64,000 bases of DNA from NCBI GenBank assembly GCA_035556715.1, contig DATMER010000009.1:7446-71445 (forward strand), read 5' to 3'. Under the pieces are notes generated by a model that was not told the DNA's origin, made no database searches, and was given only the letters and a program-made list of their open reading frames with translations. Positions 9,301 through 17,414 of this stretch are shown piece by piece. A program made the position numbers and the translations under genes. Each line of letters opens with the position of its first letter. The first letter of the stretch is position 1. The DNA comes from DATMER01 sp035556715. Its GTDB lineage: Bacteria; Acidobacteriota; Thermoanaerobaculia; Multivoradales; UBA5704.

Positions 9301-12300
9301 ATCTCCTCGAATGCCTCGGTGATGCGCCGCGCCTCGCGCTCGACGTCGGTCAGGCCTGCCTCCTGGAAGGGCTTGAGACCCGACATGAGGTTCTTCTTCA
9401 TGTCGTCGAACGCGCGCTGGAAGGCGTCGTCGATCTTGTCGACCGCGATGCCCAGGGCCAGCGCCCGCTCGCGCATGTTCTGGAAGCCCTTCGCTAAGTC
9501 GCGAAGGTCCTTGGTGACCGGCTCGAGATCGATGTCGCGCACCGCGACCGCGAACTCGATGTCCGAGGTCAGCTCCTCGATGGTGGTGGCCATCGTGTTC
9601 TTGAAGGCCGCCTGGACCTCCGGCGACAGCCCCTCGAACTGGGCGCCCTTGAGCGCCTGGATGACCGCGAAGTCGGTGGCCGCCTTCAGGTCCTCGCCGA
9701 ACTTGTGCGTGATGCCGGCGGCGTCGATGACGCGGTACCACTTGTTCTTCTTCGTCTCCAGGGTGATCTTGGGCAGCGACGTCAGAGCGCCGCCGCTCAT
9801 CGCCACGATCTCGTTGATCGCGTCGGTGACCCCCTTTGAGAACTTCTGGAGCTGCAGCATGTCGGCCTTGCCCCGGACGCGGACGGCGTCGATGACGGCG
9901 AACCCCTCCTTGGCCGCCAAGTCGGCATAGCCCCGCTCGCTGGGCTTGTAGGAGATCGCGGCCGCCACCAGACCGCCGATGACGCCGCCGATGAAGGCGC
10001 CCCAGACGCCGCCGACCGCGCCGCCGATCTGGAAGCCGATGGTGAACCCCGCCGCCGCGCCGGCAGCGCCCGCGATGTAGCTCACCGTGGGATCGGCGCC
10101 CGCCGCCGTTCCCACGGCTCCGCCGACACCGGCGCCGATCACGGCGGCGCTGCCGGCGCCGGCAGCGCCGCCCTGCTGCATGTTCACGATCAGTTGCCCG
10201 AACTGGGTCGCGTCGGCGCCCGTGCGGAAGATCGCCGCCTTGAGCCACTCGGCCACCATGTCGGCGAGCATCTTCGAGAAGAACTTCCCGACGTTGTCGA
10301 AGAGGTTCTTGAACCCCTCGGTGCTGCCCTGGAAGAGGTCCGCCAGGGCGGAGCTGAACTCGGAGAGGAAGGCGTCGACGATCTGCCGGTAGATCCCCTT
10401 CAGGGTCGCGGCCGCCTTCGCCGTCGACGTCTCCAGCGTTACGCCGAACTCGGCTCCCGCCTCGGTCAGCCCCTCGAGGTCCGTGCGCATCTGCTGGAGG
10501 CGCTCGGAGGCCACCTGGTACTCCGGCCCCGGGGGCGTCTGCTTGAGCTCGTCGCTCGCTGCTGCGACTGCATTCTCGAGCTCCATCATCGCGGTCTTGA
10601 AGGCATTCACCCTGTCCGGAGCCTGGTCGGGCGTGGCCTCGGCGAGCGCGGCCAGGGCCTTGGCCGCATTGAGTGCCTCCTCGCTGTGCTTGCCGATGGT
10701 CTTTCCGGCCGATTCCTGACTGCTCCCGACCTTCTTCGTTGCCGCGTCGAGCTGCTCCGTGGCCTTGGCAACCTCTCCCTGGGCATCGGCAAGCTGCGCG
10801 AAAGCCTTGCGCGCTTCCTCGACCGTCTCGTTCGTTTTCTTCGCGCTGGCCTCGAAGGCGTCGTACTTCGCCTGGACGTCGAGGATCGACGCGCCTTCGA
10901 GCTCGGCAAGGGCCTCGGTGGTCGCCGCGGCGGCCTTCTCCACCTGGGAGAGCGGACCGCTCATTGCCTCGATGTTCCTCGCAGCGGCCGAGTTGCCTGC
11001 CAGGTCCGAGATCTCCTTGTTGAGCTCACTGAGCGCCTGGATCACCGCCTCGTGCTTGGGCGGCAGCTTCTCCAGGATCGCGCGCTGCTCCTCGAAGACG
11101 CCGGAAGCCTTTCCTGCCAGCTCGGTGAAGCGCTGATACTTCTCCGCCACCTCATTGAGGGGAGCGCTCTTCAGCTCGTCGAACGCGGCCTGGGCTTCGG
11201 CGGCGCTGGCGCGGATGGCTTCGAGCGCCTGGGTGGCCGCTGCCTCGGCGTCGACTCCGCCGCCCCCGGCACCCGGCCGGATACGAGACGGAGGGGAGGG
11301 AATGGCCGGCTCGGGAGGACGCGAGGCGACGAGCTCGTTCGCCCGGGCCGCGACGTCGGTGCCGAACATCTGGCCGAGCTCGGCGAAGTCCTGCCCGACG
11401 CCGACGACCCAGTCCTTGACCTTCCCCGCCACGGCGCCCACCGCGTCCCCCACCTGGTTGGCGAAGTTGCCGATGCCCGTGGCGATCGCACCGAAGGCCT
11501 CGCCGACGTAATCTTTGCTGAAGTTGTCCGCCGTCGCCGCGCGGACACGATCGAAGAGCCCCGAGACGTCTCCTTCTTCCAGCGCCTGCTTGGCGGCGGA
11601 GAAGGCCTCGGGAATCGAGAAGATGACGGCCAGGGCCTGGTTGGCCGTGTTGCGCAGCCACTGGACGATGGCCGTGAAGCCGACGCCCAGCAGCTCCCCG
11701 ATGCCGCCTACGATTCCGGCCACGAACTGGAAGGCGCTGGCGAGCCCGGCCATGATCTTCTTGACGCCGTCGAGAACGGCGTCCTTGATCCACCCCCAGA
11801 GAATGACCATGTCGTCGCTGAAGGAAGCGAACCAGGTCTTGAGGGCATCCCAGGCGACTCCGAGGTACTCCTTCGTCGTATCCCAGGTGGCCTGCAGCCA
11901 CTCGCCCACGGTGGCGCTGGTCTCGCCGATGGTCAGCGTCTCGTCCTTGAAGATGACGAGCGCCGCCACCACCGCCGCGATCGCCCCGACGATCAGGCCG
12001 ATCGGGTTGGCGAGGACGGCCGTACCCAGCGCGACGATCGCGCCCTTGGCCACGCTCAGGCTCTTCACCAGCTCGCCGATGGCCGCCACCGCGGTCGCCG
12101 CCGAGAGACCGGCGAGCACCGAGGCCACGATCCCCGCGTGCTCGGCGAGGAACTCGGCGGCGCTGGCCGCCACGCCCATTGCCGCCCCCAACCCCTTGCC
12201 CAGCACCTCGGCCACGGGCCGCGCCGCCTCCACGATCTTGGCGAAGCTCCCGTCCATACTCTCGAGCGCGGTCAGGAGGCCGGCTCCTCCCAAGGCTGCG

Positions 12301-13436
12301 AGCAGGCCCGCGAAAGCTTCCTTCACCTGGTCGAAGCCCGTGGAGAAGGTGTCCGCCTGCTGCTCCATCCCGTCGGCGAAGCGGGTGGTGCCGAGCTGCT
12401 CCAGATATTGAGCCACCTCCCGGGACGAGTTGCCGACGGTGGTGCTCACCCCCTGGAAGGAGATCTTCAGCTTGTTGCCCTGCTCCTCCACCTGGAGGCC
12501 GAGCTCTTCGAGCCCCTCGATCTTGCCCAGGTCGACGCCGGAGATCGCCGAGGTCACCGCCGTCAGATCCTTGCCGAAGCCGGCGGCGGCGTTGCCGAAG
12601 GCCGTCATGTTCTCCTGGGTCGGCTGGATGCCCGCCGTCCAGAGCTGGCGGAAGGCCTCGGTGGCGGTCTCCAGGGAGACCGGAGTGCGGCCGGCGAAGT
12701 CCTGGATCATTTGGAAGGCCTGGCCGGCGCCCTCGGCCGAGCCGAGCATGTTTTCGAGCGAGAGCTTCAACTGATCGAAGGAGCTCGCCGTCTCGGTGAC
12801 CGCGACGAAACCCTCGAAGGCGAAGGTCAGGACCTTGATCGGCTTTTCAAACATCTCGGCGGCCGCCGCGGCAGGGCCGAAACCCTGATCGCCGAGAGTC
12901 CTGAGCGCACCTTGCAGAGCTCCGACCTTCTCCTTGGCCTGATCGGCCGCGTCTCCGGTCTGCTTGATGGGTCCGTCGGGGGGCTCGCCACCGCCGCCGC
13001 CAGCCGCGGCCACCAGGGCCGACGCCGGAGCCTGCGCAACGGAGGCGACCACGGAGGTGGAGGACTGCGCCGCCGCCACTTCCTCGGTGGCCGCCCCGGC
13101 GCTCTGGCGGCGGCTCCCCCTGCCGAGGATCCCGAAGCCGGTCGCGGCTTCGACCATCAGGTTCTTCACCTTGGCGAGCGCCACCGCCAGCCTGCCGGCG
13201 GCATCCGCGACGGTGACGAACTTCATGGCCTTGCCGATGGCCGCCATGACCTTCTCCACCGTCAGCGCCTTGGTCACGAACTCCTTGAACCCGCGGCCCG
13301 ACTTCGCGAGCGCCTCGAGCACCTTGGCGAGGGCCGGACGCATCTGGTTGAGCATCCGGGTGACAGCGGCGAGCGCCGGGCCGATGGCCCTTGTGGCGCG
13401 GACGACGGCGACGGCTCCTGCAGGTGCGGCTTGCAT
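6309..13436 (-). CDS. Phage tail tape measure protein
   Basis: 2375 residues, uninterrupted. The N-terminus is Ala-rich and helical; residues about 180-300 resemble the tape-measure core (FDQLKLSLENMLGSAEGAGQAF, then TGIQPTQENMTAFGNAAAG-type sequence). Hydrophobic helices lie near 430-500 and 560-600, and a Gly/Ala-rich hydrophobic stretch (GAGVGGAVGTAAG, IGFQIGGAVGG) is near 1120-1170. The C-terminal half is coiled-coil-like and carries about seven copies of a roughly 60-residue motif (LDxxFxxLRxNAxxLGIxxxxV). By the known rule of about 0.15 nm of tail per residue, the tail would be near 350 nm. It follows the frameshifted chaperone ORF with a one-base TAATG overlap, the canonical place for this gene. 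Confidence 0.92.
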   Translation of the reverse strand: MQAAPAGAVAVVRATRAIGPALAAVTRMLNQMRPALAKVLEALAKSGRGFKEFVTKALTVEKVMAAIGKAMKFVTVADAAGRLAVALAKVKNLMVEAATGFGILGRGSRRQSAGAATEEVAAAQSSTSVVASVAQAPASALVAAAGGGGGEPPDGPIKQTGDAADQAKEKVGALQGALRTLGDQGFGPAAAAAEMFEKPIKVLTFAFEGFVAVTETASSFDQLKLSLENMLGSAEGAGQAFQMIQDFAGRTPVSLETATEAFRQLWTAGIQPTQENMTAFGNAAAGFGKDLTAVTSAISGVDLGKIEGLEELGLQVEEQGNKLKISFQGVSTTVGNSSREVAQYLEQLGTTRFADGMEQQADTFSTGFDQVKEAFAGLLAALGGAGLLTALESMDGSFAKIVEAARPVAEVLGKGLGAAMGVAASAAEFLAEHAGIVASVLAGLSAATAVAAIGELVKSLSVAKGAIVALGTAVLANPIGLIVGAIAAVVAALVIFKDETLTIGETSATVGEWLQATWDTTKEYLGVAWDALKTWFASFSDDMVILWGWIKDAVLDGVKKIMAGLASAFQFVAGIVGGIGELLGVGFTAIVQWLRNTANQALAVIFSIPEAFSAAKQALEEGDVSGLFDRVRAATADNFSKDYVGEAFGAIATGIGNFANQVGDAVGAVAGKVKDWVVGVGQDFAELGQMFGTDVAARANELVASRPPEPAIPSPPSRIRPGAGGGGVDAEAAATQALEAIRASAAEAQAAFDELKSAPLNEVAEKYQRFTELAGKASGVFEEQRAILEKLPPKHEAVIQALSELNKEISDLAGNSAAARNIEAMSGPLSQVEKAAAATTEALAELEGASILDVQAKYDAFEASAKKTNETVEEARKAFAQLADAQGEVAKATEQLDAATKKVGSSQESAGKTIGKHSEEALNAAKALAALAEATPDQAPDRVNAFKTAMMELENAVAAASDELKQTPPGPEYQVASERLQQMRTDLEGLTEAGAEFGVTLETSTAKAAATLKGIYRQIVDAFLSEFSSALADLFQGSTEGFKNLFDNVGKFFSKMLADMVAEWLKAAIFRTGADATQFGQLIVNMQQGGAAGAGSAAVIGAGVGGAVGTAAGADPTVSYIAGAAGAAAGFTIGFQIGGAVGGVWGAFIGGVIGGLVAAAISYKPSERGYADLAAKEGFAVIDAVRVRGKADMLQLQKFSKGVTDAINEIVAMSGGALTSLPKITLETKKNKWYRVIDAAGITHKFGEDLKAATDFAVIQALKGAQFEGLSPEVQAAFKNTMATTIEELTSDIEFAVAVRDIDLEPVTKDLRDLAKGFQNMRERALALGIAVDKIDDAFQRAFDDMKKNLMSGLKPFQEAGLTDVEREARRITEAFEEMRENARLFNEELERQQQTRNEEIQSLQGEVARQQELLAQAQANPEAFIPPEILERFAALGMDPERLLRLATGGIEETIKKLLEEIARLQGLNESQTPIDMSEIDRAELAARRALRERVRDSLAPYQRANMTAVQQQLLELDDTFEKLRRDARAAGVSMREVDKAYEEAVKALRKQVMEQLQPYLDLADGLTPLQVELRDLDERFAELRTNAKALGIDMETVNRAEQAAREQLRQQFEDELAAFAGENPFVAQLDELRKKFEELKKNAEALGISTDRVNEAYQQALEIMQKQFQEGIQSYLDYGRGLSDIAVRHRDLTKFFEEQREAARALDEAMGFTGGGGPNERLLGEAEAAAFQQLVDEFKASLQDLRDAGLTPTEIAVRDMRDRFTQLREDAELLGLSVDELTRLELAAIERLRGELDAQLDRYLLSDEEQQQRAMEDEFLTYLRDALALYTYEPGSQEPMEPEPFPGARQLEQTFGDVKLASEELATAFRELRHAALPDGTTPPPPGSPDGAPTGLTPGELVASVLDLLEPLREGRGMEEIPAEQRAAIDAASTQVSLLLEQLRLGMTDDAGALQGALGNLVSLLQQSGFEIDGSLLALTDALGSGDIAGFLDELRDGVLGSTDGFGALIDILLSGGDLSLPDLMHQLASGTFDAIQAMLGLTEIPPELAETLKKIGLAWEAAQQQRPGRTIERGGGDDASREAEQRQRELDALLRQLEQFEDLQLSPAERELKKLNEQFDEMRENAARLGVSLDRVEAAYQIAIDDFWERLLGPLNEFRESLALSELSTLTPEQRLAEAQARFQDLATRALGGDLEAAQQLQSAAQQLLQEGQSFFASGQGYQDLFALVNSVIEQVLGNLAPGLLPAPAAAGTSFEALLAQTGWSWQDRMATAGLPFGTFAGDQLLYGLEPGERPAHFGAPAEGGPALAVDLSGVREGNRLLIEEVRLSRQQEHVDSVELQRRVDQQSEELKEVRALLRRLTSNTQYGGRAQ

Positions 13437-13774
13437 TACTTTCCCGTCCTCTTCTGCTTGCCCTTCTCGTTCGTCGACTTCAAGTACTCCTCGTCGAGCG
13501 CCCGGAGGAGGTAGAGGAGATCCTCACGCTCCTCCGGCTCGATCTCGAACATCTCGCAATACGCCCTGACCTCGGTCAGAGGGATCGCCCCCGCTCCCCA
13601 ACCCATGTTGCGGCTGGGGCTCAACAGGACGAACGCTTCCCACACCGGAACGAGGTCCGGGTACAACTCCGGCCGGTTCTCCAAAGCCGGAGTCGGCTTT
13701 CCTTCTTCCTGCCTCCGCTCGAGGAGCTCGAGATGCGGGCCCCAGGAGAGCGACCAGCGGAGGGTTTCGATCAG
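13436..13774 (-). CDS. Tail assembly chaperone T-domain, read by -1 frameshift from the upstream G gene
   Basis: This frame is open from the slippery site at 13780-13774 to a TAA at 13438-13436, adding 112 residues to the 131-residue G protein for a predicted 243-residue GT fusion. Read as a stand-alone ORF it could begin only at TTG 13684 (82 residues), and no ribosome site is apparent there. It runs directly into the tape measure with a TAATG overlap. In tailed phages the GT form binds the tape measure while G coats it, so tube subunits assemble to the right length. The end is Lys-rich (STNEKGKQKRTGK). The fusion is inferred from sequence, not shown experimentally. Confidence 0.75.
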   Translation of the reverse strand: MIETLRWSLSWGPHLELLERRQEEGKPTPALENRPELYPDLVPVWEAFVLLSPSRNMGWGAGAIPLTEVRAYCEMFEIEPEEREDLLYLLRALDEEYLKSTNEKGKQKRTGK

Positions 13775-14166
13775 TTTCCCCGGGCTTCCTCGAGCTCCTC
13801 GGCGCGGAAGTTCTCCATCTCGTTCGCCGCGTCGCTCACGAAGTCGCGGAAGTCGGCCGACTCCTGGAGGAACGACCGCGCGTTGTCCACGCTGTAGGGG
13901 AAATCCTCGCCACCCTTGGTGAAACCCTTCCAGTCGAGCAGGATCGTGTTGGCGAGCGCGTCGACCAGGAGCTTCTCGGCCAGCTCCTCCGCCAGGGTGC
14001 CATTGCGGATCTGCCGCTTGTAGGGCTTCGTGATCTTCTGGAAAAACTTCTTGTAGCGCGCGTTGTTGATCCGCGCCACCTTGACCTTGGTGCCGTTGCC
14101 GTCGACGTCGACCCAGATGCCTTCTTCTTCCGCCGACTTGTTCGTCTGGAACTTGCTGATATCCAT
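13771..14166 (-). CDS. Phage tail assembly chaperone (gpG-like)
   Basis: 131 residues, rich in Glu, Lys and Asn, with no membrane segment. ATG 14166 has GGAGAGAC upstream. It opens MDISKFQTNKSAEEEG with a beta-rich start (GIWVDVDGNGTKVKVARIN) and continues into helices, a pattern seen in tail assembly chaperones that sit between the tube and tape-measure genes. The gene order tube - this gene - tape measure is conserved in siphoviruses. Its last codons form the frameshift site, so most product would be this short form with a minor GT fusion. Confidence 0.8.
   Translation of the reverse strand: MDISKFQTNKSAEEEGIWVDVDGNGTKVKVARINNARYKKFFQKITKPYKRQIRNGTLAEELAEKLLVDALANTILLDWKGFTKGGEDFPYSVDNARSFLQESADFRDFVSDAANEMENFRAEELEEARGN
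13774..13780 (-). promoter_or_regulatory. GGGAAAC slippery heptamer for -1 programmed frameshifting
   Basis: In the G gene frame the sequence reads CGG GGA AAC TGA, so the heptamer G GGA AAC has the X XXY YYZ form and is followed at once by the G stop codon. Both tRNAs can re-pair on GGG AAA. The -1 frame then continues without a stop for 112 codons. The lambda G/GT site GGGAAAG differs only in the last base. I did not identify a confident downstream pseudoknot; the adjacent stop codon may itself act as the stimulator. Confidence 0.8.
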
Positions 14167-14201
14167 GTCGTTGTCTCTCCGATCTGGAAGCTGTTCTTTT
14201 G

Positions 14202-15356
14202 TTAAGCCGTGAACCGGTCGATCTGCACGGTGTAGCCGAGCGTGGGGTGGCGGAACGCGGTCCAGCTCATCTCCGCGATGATGTCCTGGTCCTTGCCGCC
14301 GGCCACCGGGTTGCCGTCGGTGAACTTGAGTGCCGGGAAGGTGAAGACGTAGCCGTTGCCGTTGCCGTCCACGATGCGGAACGAGAACGACGAGGTCTCC
14401 CAGTTGAGGTGCTTTTCATAGAGGGTGCGCGAAGTGAAATAAGCCGACACCGCGCCGGTCACGTTCAGCGTGCCGATGCCGATACCCACGTTGCCCAGGC
14501 TCCCCTGCGCCTTCTGCGCGCGCAGCGTGTTGTCGATCGTGAAGTTGTGCGACGAGACGTCGAACGCCACCGCCTCGTTGCCGATGCGCAGCCCCTGGAT
14601 ATGGTCGACGGTGTTGAATACCTGGTTGTTGGGGGCCGCGACCACCGGGCCGGTGCCCACCGTGGAACCGGTGGCCGCGGCGATCTTGCCCTGGAAGGAG
14701 AAGGCGCCGGTGATCATCGCGCCGGTCTCCGCGGTCAGGTTGAGGCTCGCCACCCGCATGCCGGTGAAGGCCACGTACTCGTCGATGTCCGTGAAGGCCT
14801 TCTCGATCGTGTAGCTCTTGGGCTCCACACCGTTGCGCAGGTACGAGCCGCCGACCCCGACGCTCCCCCCGGCCGCCTCGGTCACCAGGGTGCCGCCGGC
14901 GAGGACCACTTTGTTGGCGGTCACGCTCGTGGCCTGGAAATAGCCGTTGTTGGCGGCATTCGTGAAGCCGGAGACCTTGACCCACTGCCCCGGGGCGATT
15001 CCCGCGAGGCCGCCGGAGGCGCTGTTGATCGAGTTGTCCGAGGCGTCGGCCGAGATGTTGGTGCCGGTGATGGCGAGCGCCGACGACCACGAGGACAGCA
15101 GCGCGCCTTCGAGCAGGTCGTCGAACGTCCCGAAGGACAGCTCGACGTTGATGTCACCCTGGATGTCGACCCCGGTCCGCACCACGTCCGGGACCTGGCG
15201 GTCGGCGCGCACCTCGGCGCTGACCTCCGAAGTGGTGGTCAGGGCGAGGCTCTCGCCAGTCCACCGCAGCTCCTTCAAGGGACCGCTCGGGGTGACGCCC
15301 CAGTTGGTTTCTTCGGCGTACGACAATGCGACAAGGCTTGAGCTCGCTACGGGCAT
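14202..15356 (-). CDS. Phage major tail (tube) protein
   Basis: 384 residues. The first gene of the tail module, with ATG 15356 behind a strong AAGGAGGAATGT site. The sequence is typical of tail tube proteins: an N-terminal SYAEETNWGVTPSG segment, repeated SFGTFDDLLEGAL-like strands and a central Ig-like/beta insertion rich in Gly, Thr and Ala (about residues 95-160). No sheath gene is present, so the tail would be flexible and non-contractile. It would polymerise into the tube around the tape measure. The 35-base gap to the G gene implies co-transcription. Confidence 0.82.
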   Translation of the reverse strand: MPVASSSLVALSYAEETNWGVTPSGPLKELRWTGESLALTTTSEVSAEVRADRQVPDVVRTGVDIQGDINVELSFGTFDDLLEGALLSSWSSALAITGTNISADASDNSINSASGGLAGIAPGQWVKVSGFTNAANNGYFQATSVTANKVVLAGGTLVTEAAGGSVGVGGSYLRNGVEPKSYTIEKAFTDIDEYVAFTGMRVASLNLTAETGAMITGAFSFQGKIAAATGSTVGTGPVVAAPNNQVFNTVDHIQGLRIGNEAVAFDVSSHNFTIDNTLRAQKAQGSLGNVGIGIGTLNVTGAVSAYFTSRTLYEKHLNWETSSFSFRIVDGNGNGYVFTFPALKFTDGNPVAGGKDQDIIAEMSWTAFRHPTLGYTVQIDRFTA

Positions 15357-15735
15357 TTTACATTCCTCCTTCTTCTTTTTACTGTCGCCAGATGCACGGA
15401 TTCCTTACGAACACGGTGCACATGGACCGTTCACTTGTTTTAACAACCCGGTTCGATCGCCAGGGATCGAATTGATCTATCTACGCCACGGATACGCCGA
15501 TGTCTTTTTCACTCCTCCTTCAAGCCCTCGACGCACGAATTCTTTATTGAACGGCAATAAACCATCCATCCGAAAAGCCCGGCCCGCATGCCGGAGACGG
15601 GCTTGATTCATTCAGGCAACGAATACCCCGATGTCGCTTACATTCCTCCTTCTCTTGTGCCGCCGACAGGTACACGAATTCCTTGCGGAACGGCGCGCCC
15701 GGATCATCTCTCCTTGATCTATTCGGCGCGATCAC
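15357..15735 (-). repeat. Degenerate triplicated leader of the tail tube gene
   Basis: Three imperfect copies of the same roughly 55-base block lie upstream of the tube gene, near 15357-15410, 15491-15550 and 15630-15690. On the minus strand each contains a GTTC..AAGGAATTCGTG-like segment followed by an AAGGAGGA(A/G)TG ribosome-site-like segment; only the copy next to 15356 leads into an ORF. The spacing is about 130-140 bases. They look like decayed duplications of a leader or gene start, perhaps remnants of lost upstream genes of the element. The 64-codon minus ORF covering the outer copies (15544-15738) has no recognisable product. Confidence 0.55.
15573..15606 (-). terminator. Hairpin with short T run within the tube leader
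   Basis: On the minus strand AGCCCG pairs with CGGGCT across an inner region that can itself pair (CCGGCATGCGG), ending in GCTTTT. It could stop read-through into the tail operon or act as an attenuator between the duplicated leader copies. The T run is short, so strength is doubtful. Confidence 0.4.
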
Positions 15736-16014
15736 CACCCGTCAGCGAGTAGTGACCGGGACATCAAAAGCGTTTCACGTTCATGCGGCCTCCGTGATAA
15801 CTCCGGCTCTGATGGGTATACGCAGCCAGGAAAGAGAATGTTTATGGCTTTGTGCCGCGGAACTTCGCTCCGCGAGTATTCGCAAACCCAAAAGTGTTTC
15901 TAATCCGTGAAAAGTGGAGATCGGACGGGATCCGGGTTCCCTGCTCCTGAACCGGCGTCGGCGCGCGGGCTTGAATCTTGCTGGAATTGGGAACAGGCCT
16001 GACGATCGCAGGCC
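15736..16014. other. Non-coding stretch between the tail module and the lipoprotein gene
   Basis: No convincing gene is visible. A 75-codon plus-strand ORF covers 15683-15910 but has no ribosome site or recognisable sequence. The local composition is AT-richer around 15730-15910 than in the neighbours. It should contain the divergent promoters for the minus-strand tail operon and the plus-strand lipoprotein gene, but no consensus pair could be placed with confidence. Confidence 0.4.
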
Positions 16015-16026
16015 ATGGAGGTTGCC

Positions 16027-17358
16027 ATGCTCGGATCAGTGAAGAGGATCCCCTTCAAGCTCGTTCTCGCCGCCGCCGCCCTGGGTATCGCGGGATGCGC
16101 CTCCTCGGCGAGGCTCCCCGTCTCGGCTGGCACCGGCCCGAGCCCCACCCTGCCTCCGCCCGACAAGGCGCTGATCCCGTTGGTGCACGTCGTCAAGGCG
16201 ACGGGCTGGCCGGAGGGAGCGAAGCCGGTGGCCGCCGAGGGAACGGCCGTGGCCGCGTTCGCCCGGGACCTGGACCACCCGCGGTGGCTCTACGTGCTCC
16301 CGAACGGCGACGTGCTCGTGGCGGAGACCAACGCGCCGCCGCGGCCGGAGGACAACAAGGGGATCAAGGGCTTCTTCTTCAAGCTCTTCCAGAAGAAGGC
16401 GGGCGGCGGTGTGCCCAGCGCCAACCGCATCACGCTGCTCCGGGACGCGGACGGGGACGGTGTCGCCGAGACGCGCTCGGCGTTCCTGACAGGCCTCAAC
16501 TCGCCCTTCGGCATGACGCTCGTGGGAGACGACCTCTACGTGGCGAACAGCGATGCCATCGTGAAGTTCCCCTACACGGAAGGCGAGACCAAGATCACGG
16601 CGGAGGGCACCAAGGTCGCCGACCTGCCGGCCGGTCCCCGCAACCATCACTGGACCAAGAGCCTCATCGCCTCTCCGGACGGGTCGAAGCTCTACGCCGG
16701 CGTCGGGTCCAACAGCAACGTGGCGGAGCACGGAATGGAAGAGGAGGAGGGACGGGCGGCGATCTGGGAGGTGGACCTCGCGACCGGCAGCCACCGCGTC
16801 TTCGCCTCCGGACTGCGCAATCCGGTCGGGATGGCCTGGGAGCCCGAAAGCGGAGCCCTGTGGACGGCGGTCAACGAGCGCGATGAGCTCGGCAGCGACC
16901 TCGTGCCCGACTACATGACCTCTGTCCAGGACGGCGGCTTCTACGGCTGGCCCTACAGCTACTTCGGCCAGCACGTCGACACCCGGGTGAAGCCGCCGAG
17001 GCCCGATCTCGTCGAGAAGGCCCTCGTGCCCGATTACGCCCTGGGTCCGCACACCGCCTCCCTGGGCCTGGCCTGGTCGGCGGGGACGACCCTCCCCGAG
17101 CGGTTCCGCAGCGGGATGTTCGTGGGGCAGCACGGCTCCTGGAACCGCAAACCGCGCAGCGGCTACAAGGTCATCTTCGTTCCGTTCGCAGGCGGCAAGC
17201 CGTCCGGCGAGCCGGTCGACGTGCTGACCGGCTTCGTCAAGGAAAACGGCGACGCGATGGGACGTCCCGTGGGCGTCGCGATCGACAAGCGCGGGGCTTT
17301 GCTGATGGCCGATGATGTGGGCAACGTCATCTGGCGTGTGACCGGCGCCTCTTCATAG
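16027..17358 (+). CDS. Lipoprotein, sorbosone/glucose dehydrogenase-like beta-propeller
   Basis: 443 residues from ATG 16027, chosen over ATG 16015 because GGAGG (16017-16021) then sits five bases upstream. A type II signal peptide ends in LGIAGC, giving a membrane-anchored, extracytoplasmic protein. The mature part matches the L-sorbosone dehydrogenase / PQQ-dependent sugar dehydrogenase family: HPRWLYVLPNGDVLVAETN, LNSPFGMTLVGDDLYVANSD, GLRNPVGMAWEP and the closing GRPVGVAIDKRGALLMADDVGNVIWRV. It probably oxidises a sugar or aldose using a quinone cofactor, but substrate and cofactor cannot be read from sequence. It stands alone; sbcD begins 57 bases later. Confidence 0.82.
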   Translation: MLGSVKRIPFKLVLAAAALGIAGCASSARLPVSAGTGPSPTLPPPDKALIPLVHVVKATGWPEGAKPVAAEGTAVAAFARDLDHPRWLYVLPNGDVLVAETNAPPRPEDNKGIKGFFFKLFQKKAGGGVPSANRITLLRDADGDGVAETRSAFLTGLNSPFGMTLVGDDLYVANSDAIVKFPYTEGETKITAEGTKVADLPAGPRNHHWTKSLIASPDGSKLYAGVGSNSNVAEHGMEEEEGRAAIWEVDLATGSHRVFASGLRNPVGMAWEPESGALWTAVNERDELGSDLVPDYMTSVQDGGFYGWPYSYFGQHVDTRVKPPRPDLVEKALVPDYALGPHTASLGLAWSAGTTLPERFRSGMFVGQHGSWNRKPRSGYKVIFVPFAGGKPSGEPVDVLTGFVKENGDAMGRPVGVAIDKRGALLMADDVGNVIWRVTGASS

Positions 17359-17414
17359 TACAGGGGCCGGTCCGCGGCACCTTTTTCGGGTAGATCCTGT
17401 AGACTGCCCGGGCC

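Noticed and set aside
10194..13514. 1106-codon plus-strand ORF
   Set aside because: It is antisense to the tape measure gene, with His/Arg/Gly-rich composition typical of a shadow frame of a high-GC gene and no ribosome site.
15544..15738. 64-codon minus-strand gene
   Set aside because: It is built from the duplicated leader blocks and contains a hairpin; no protein features.
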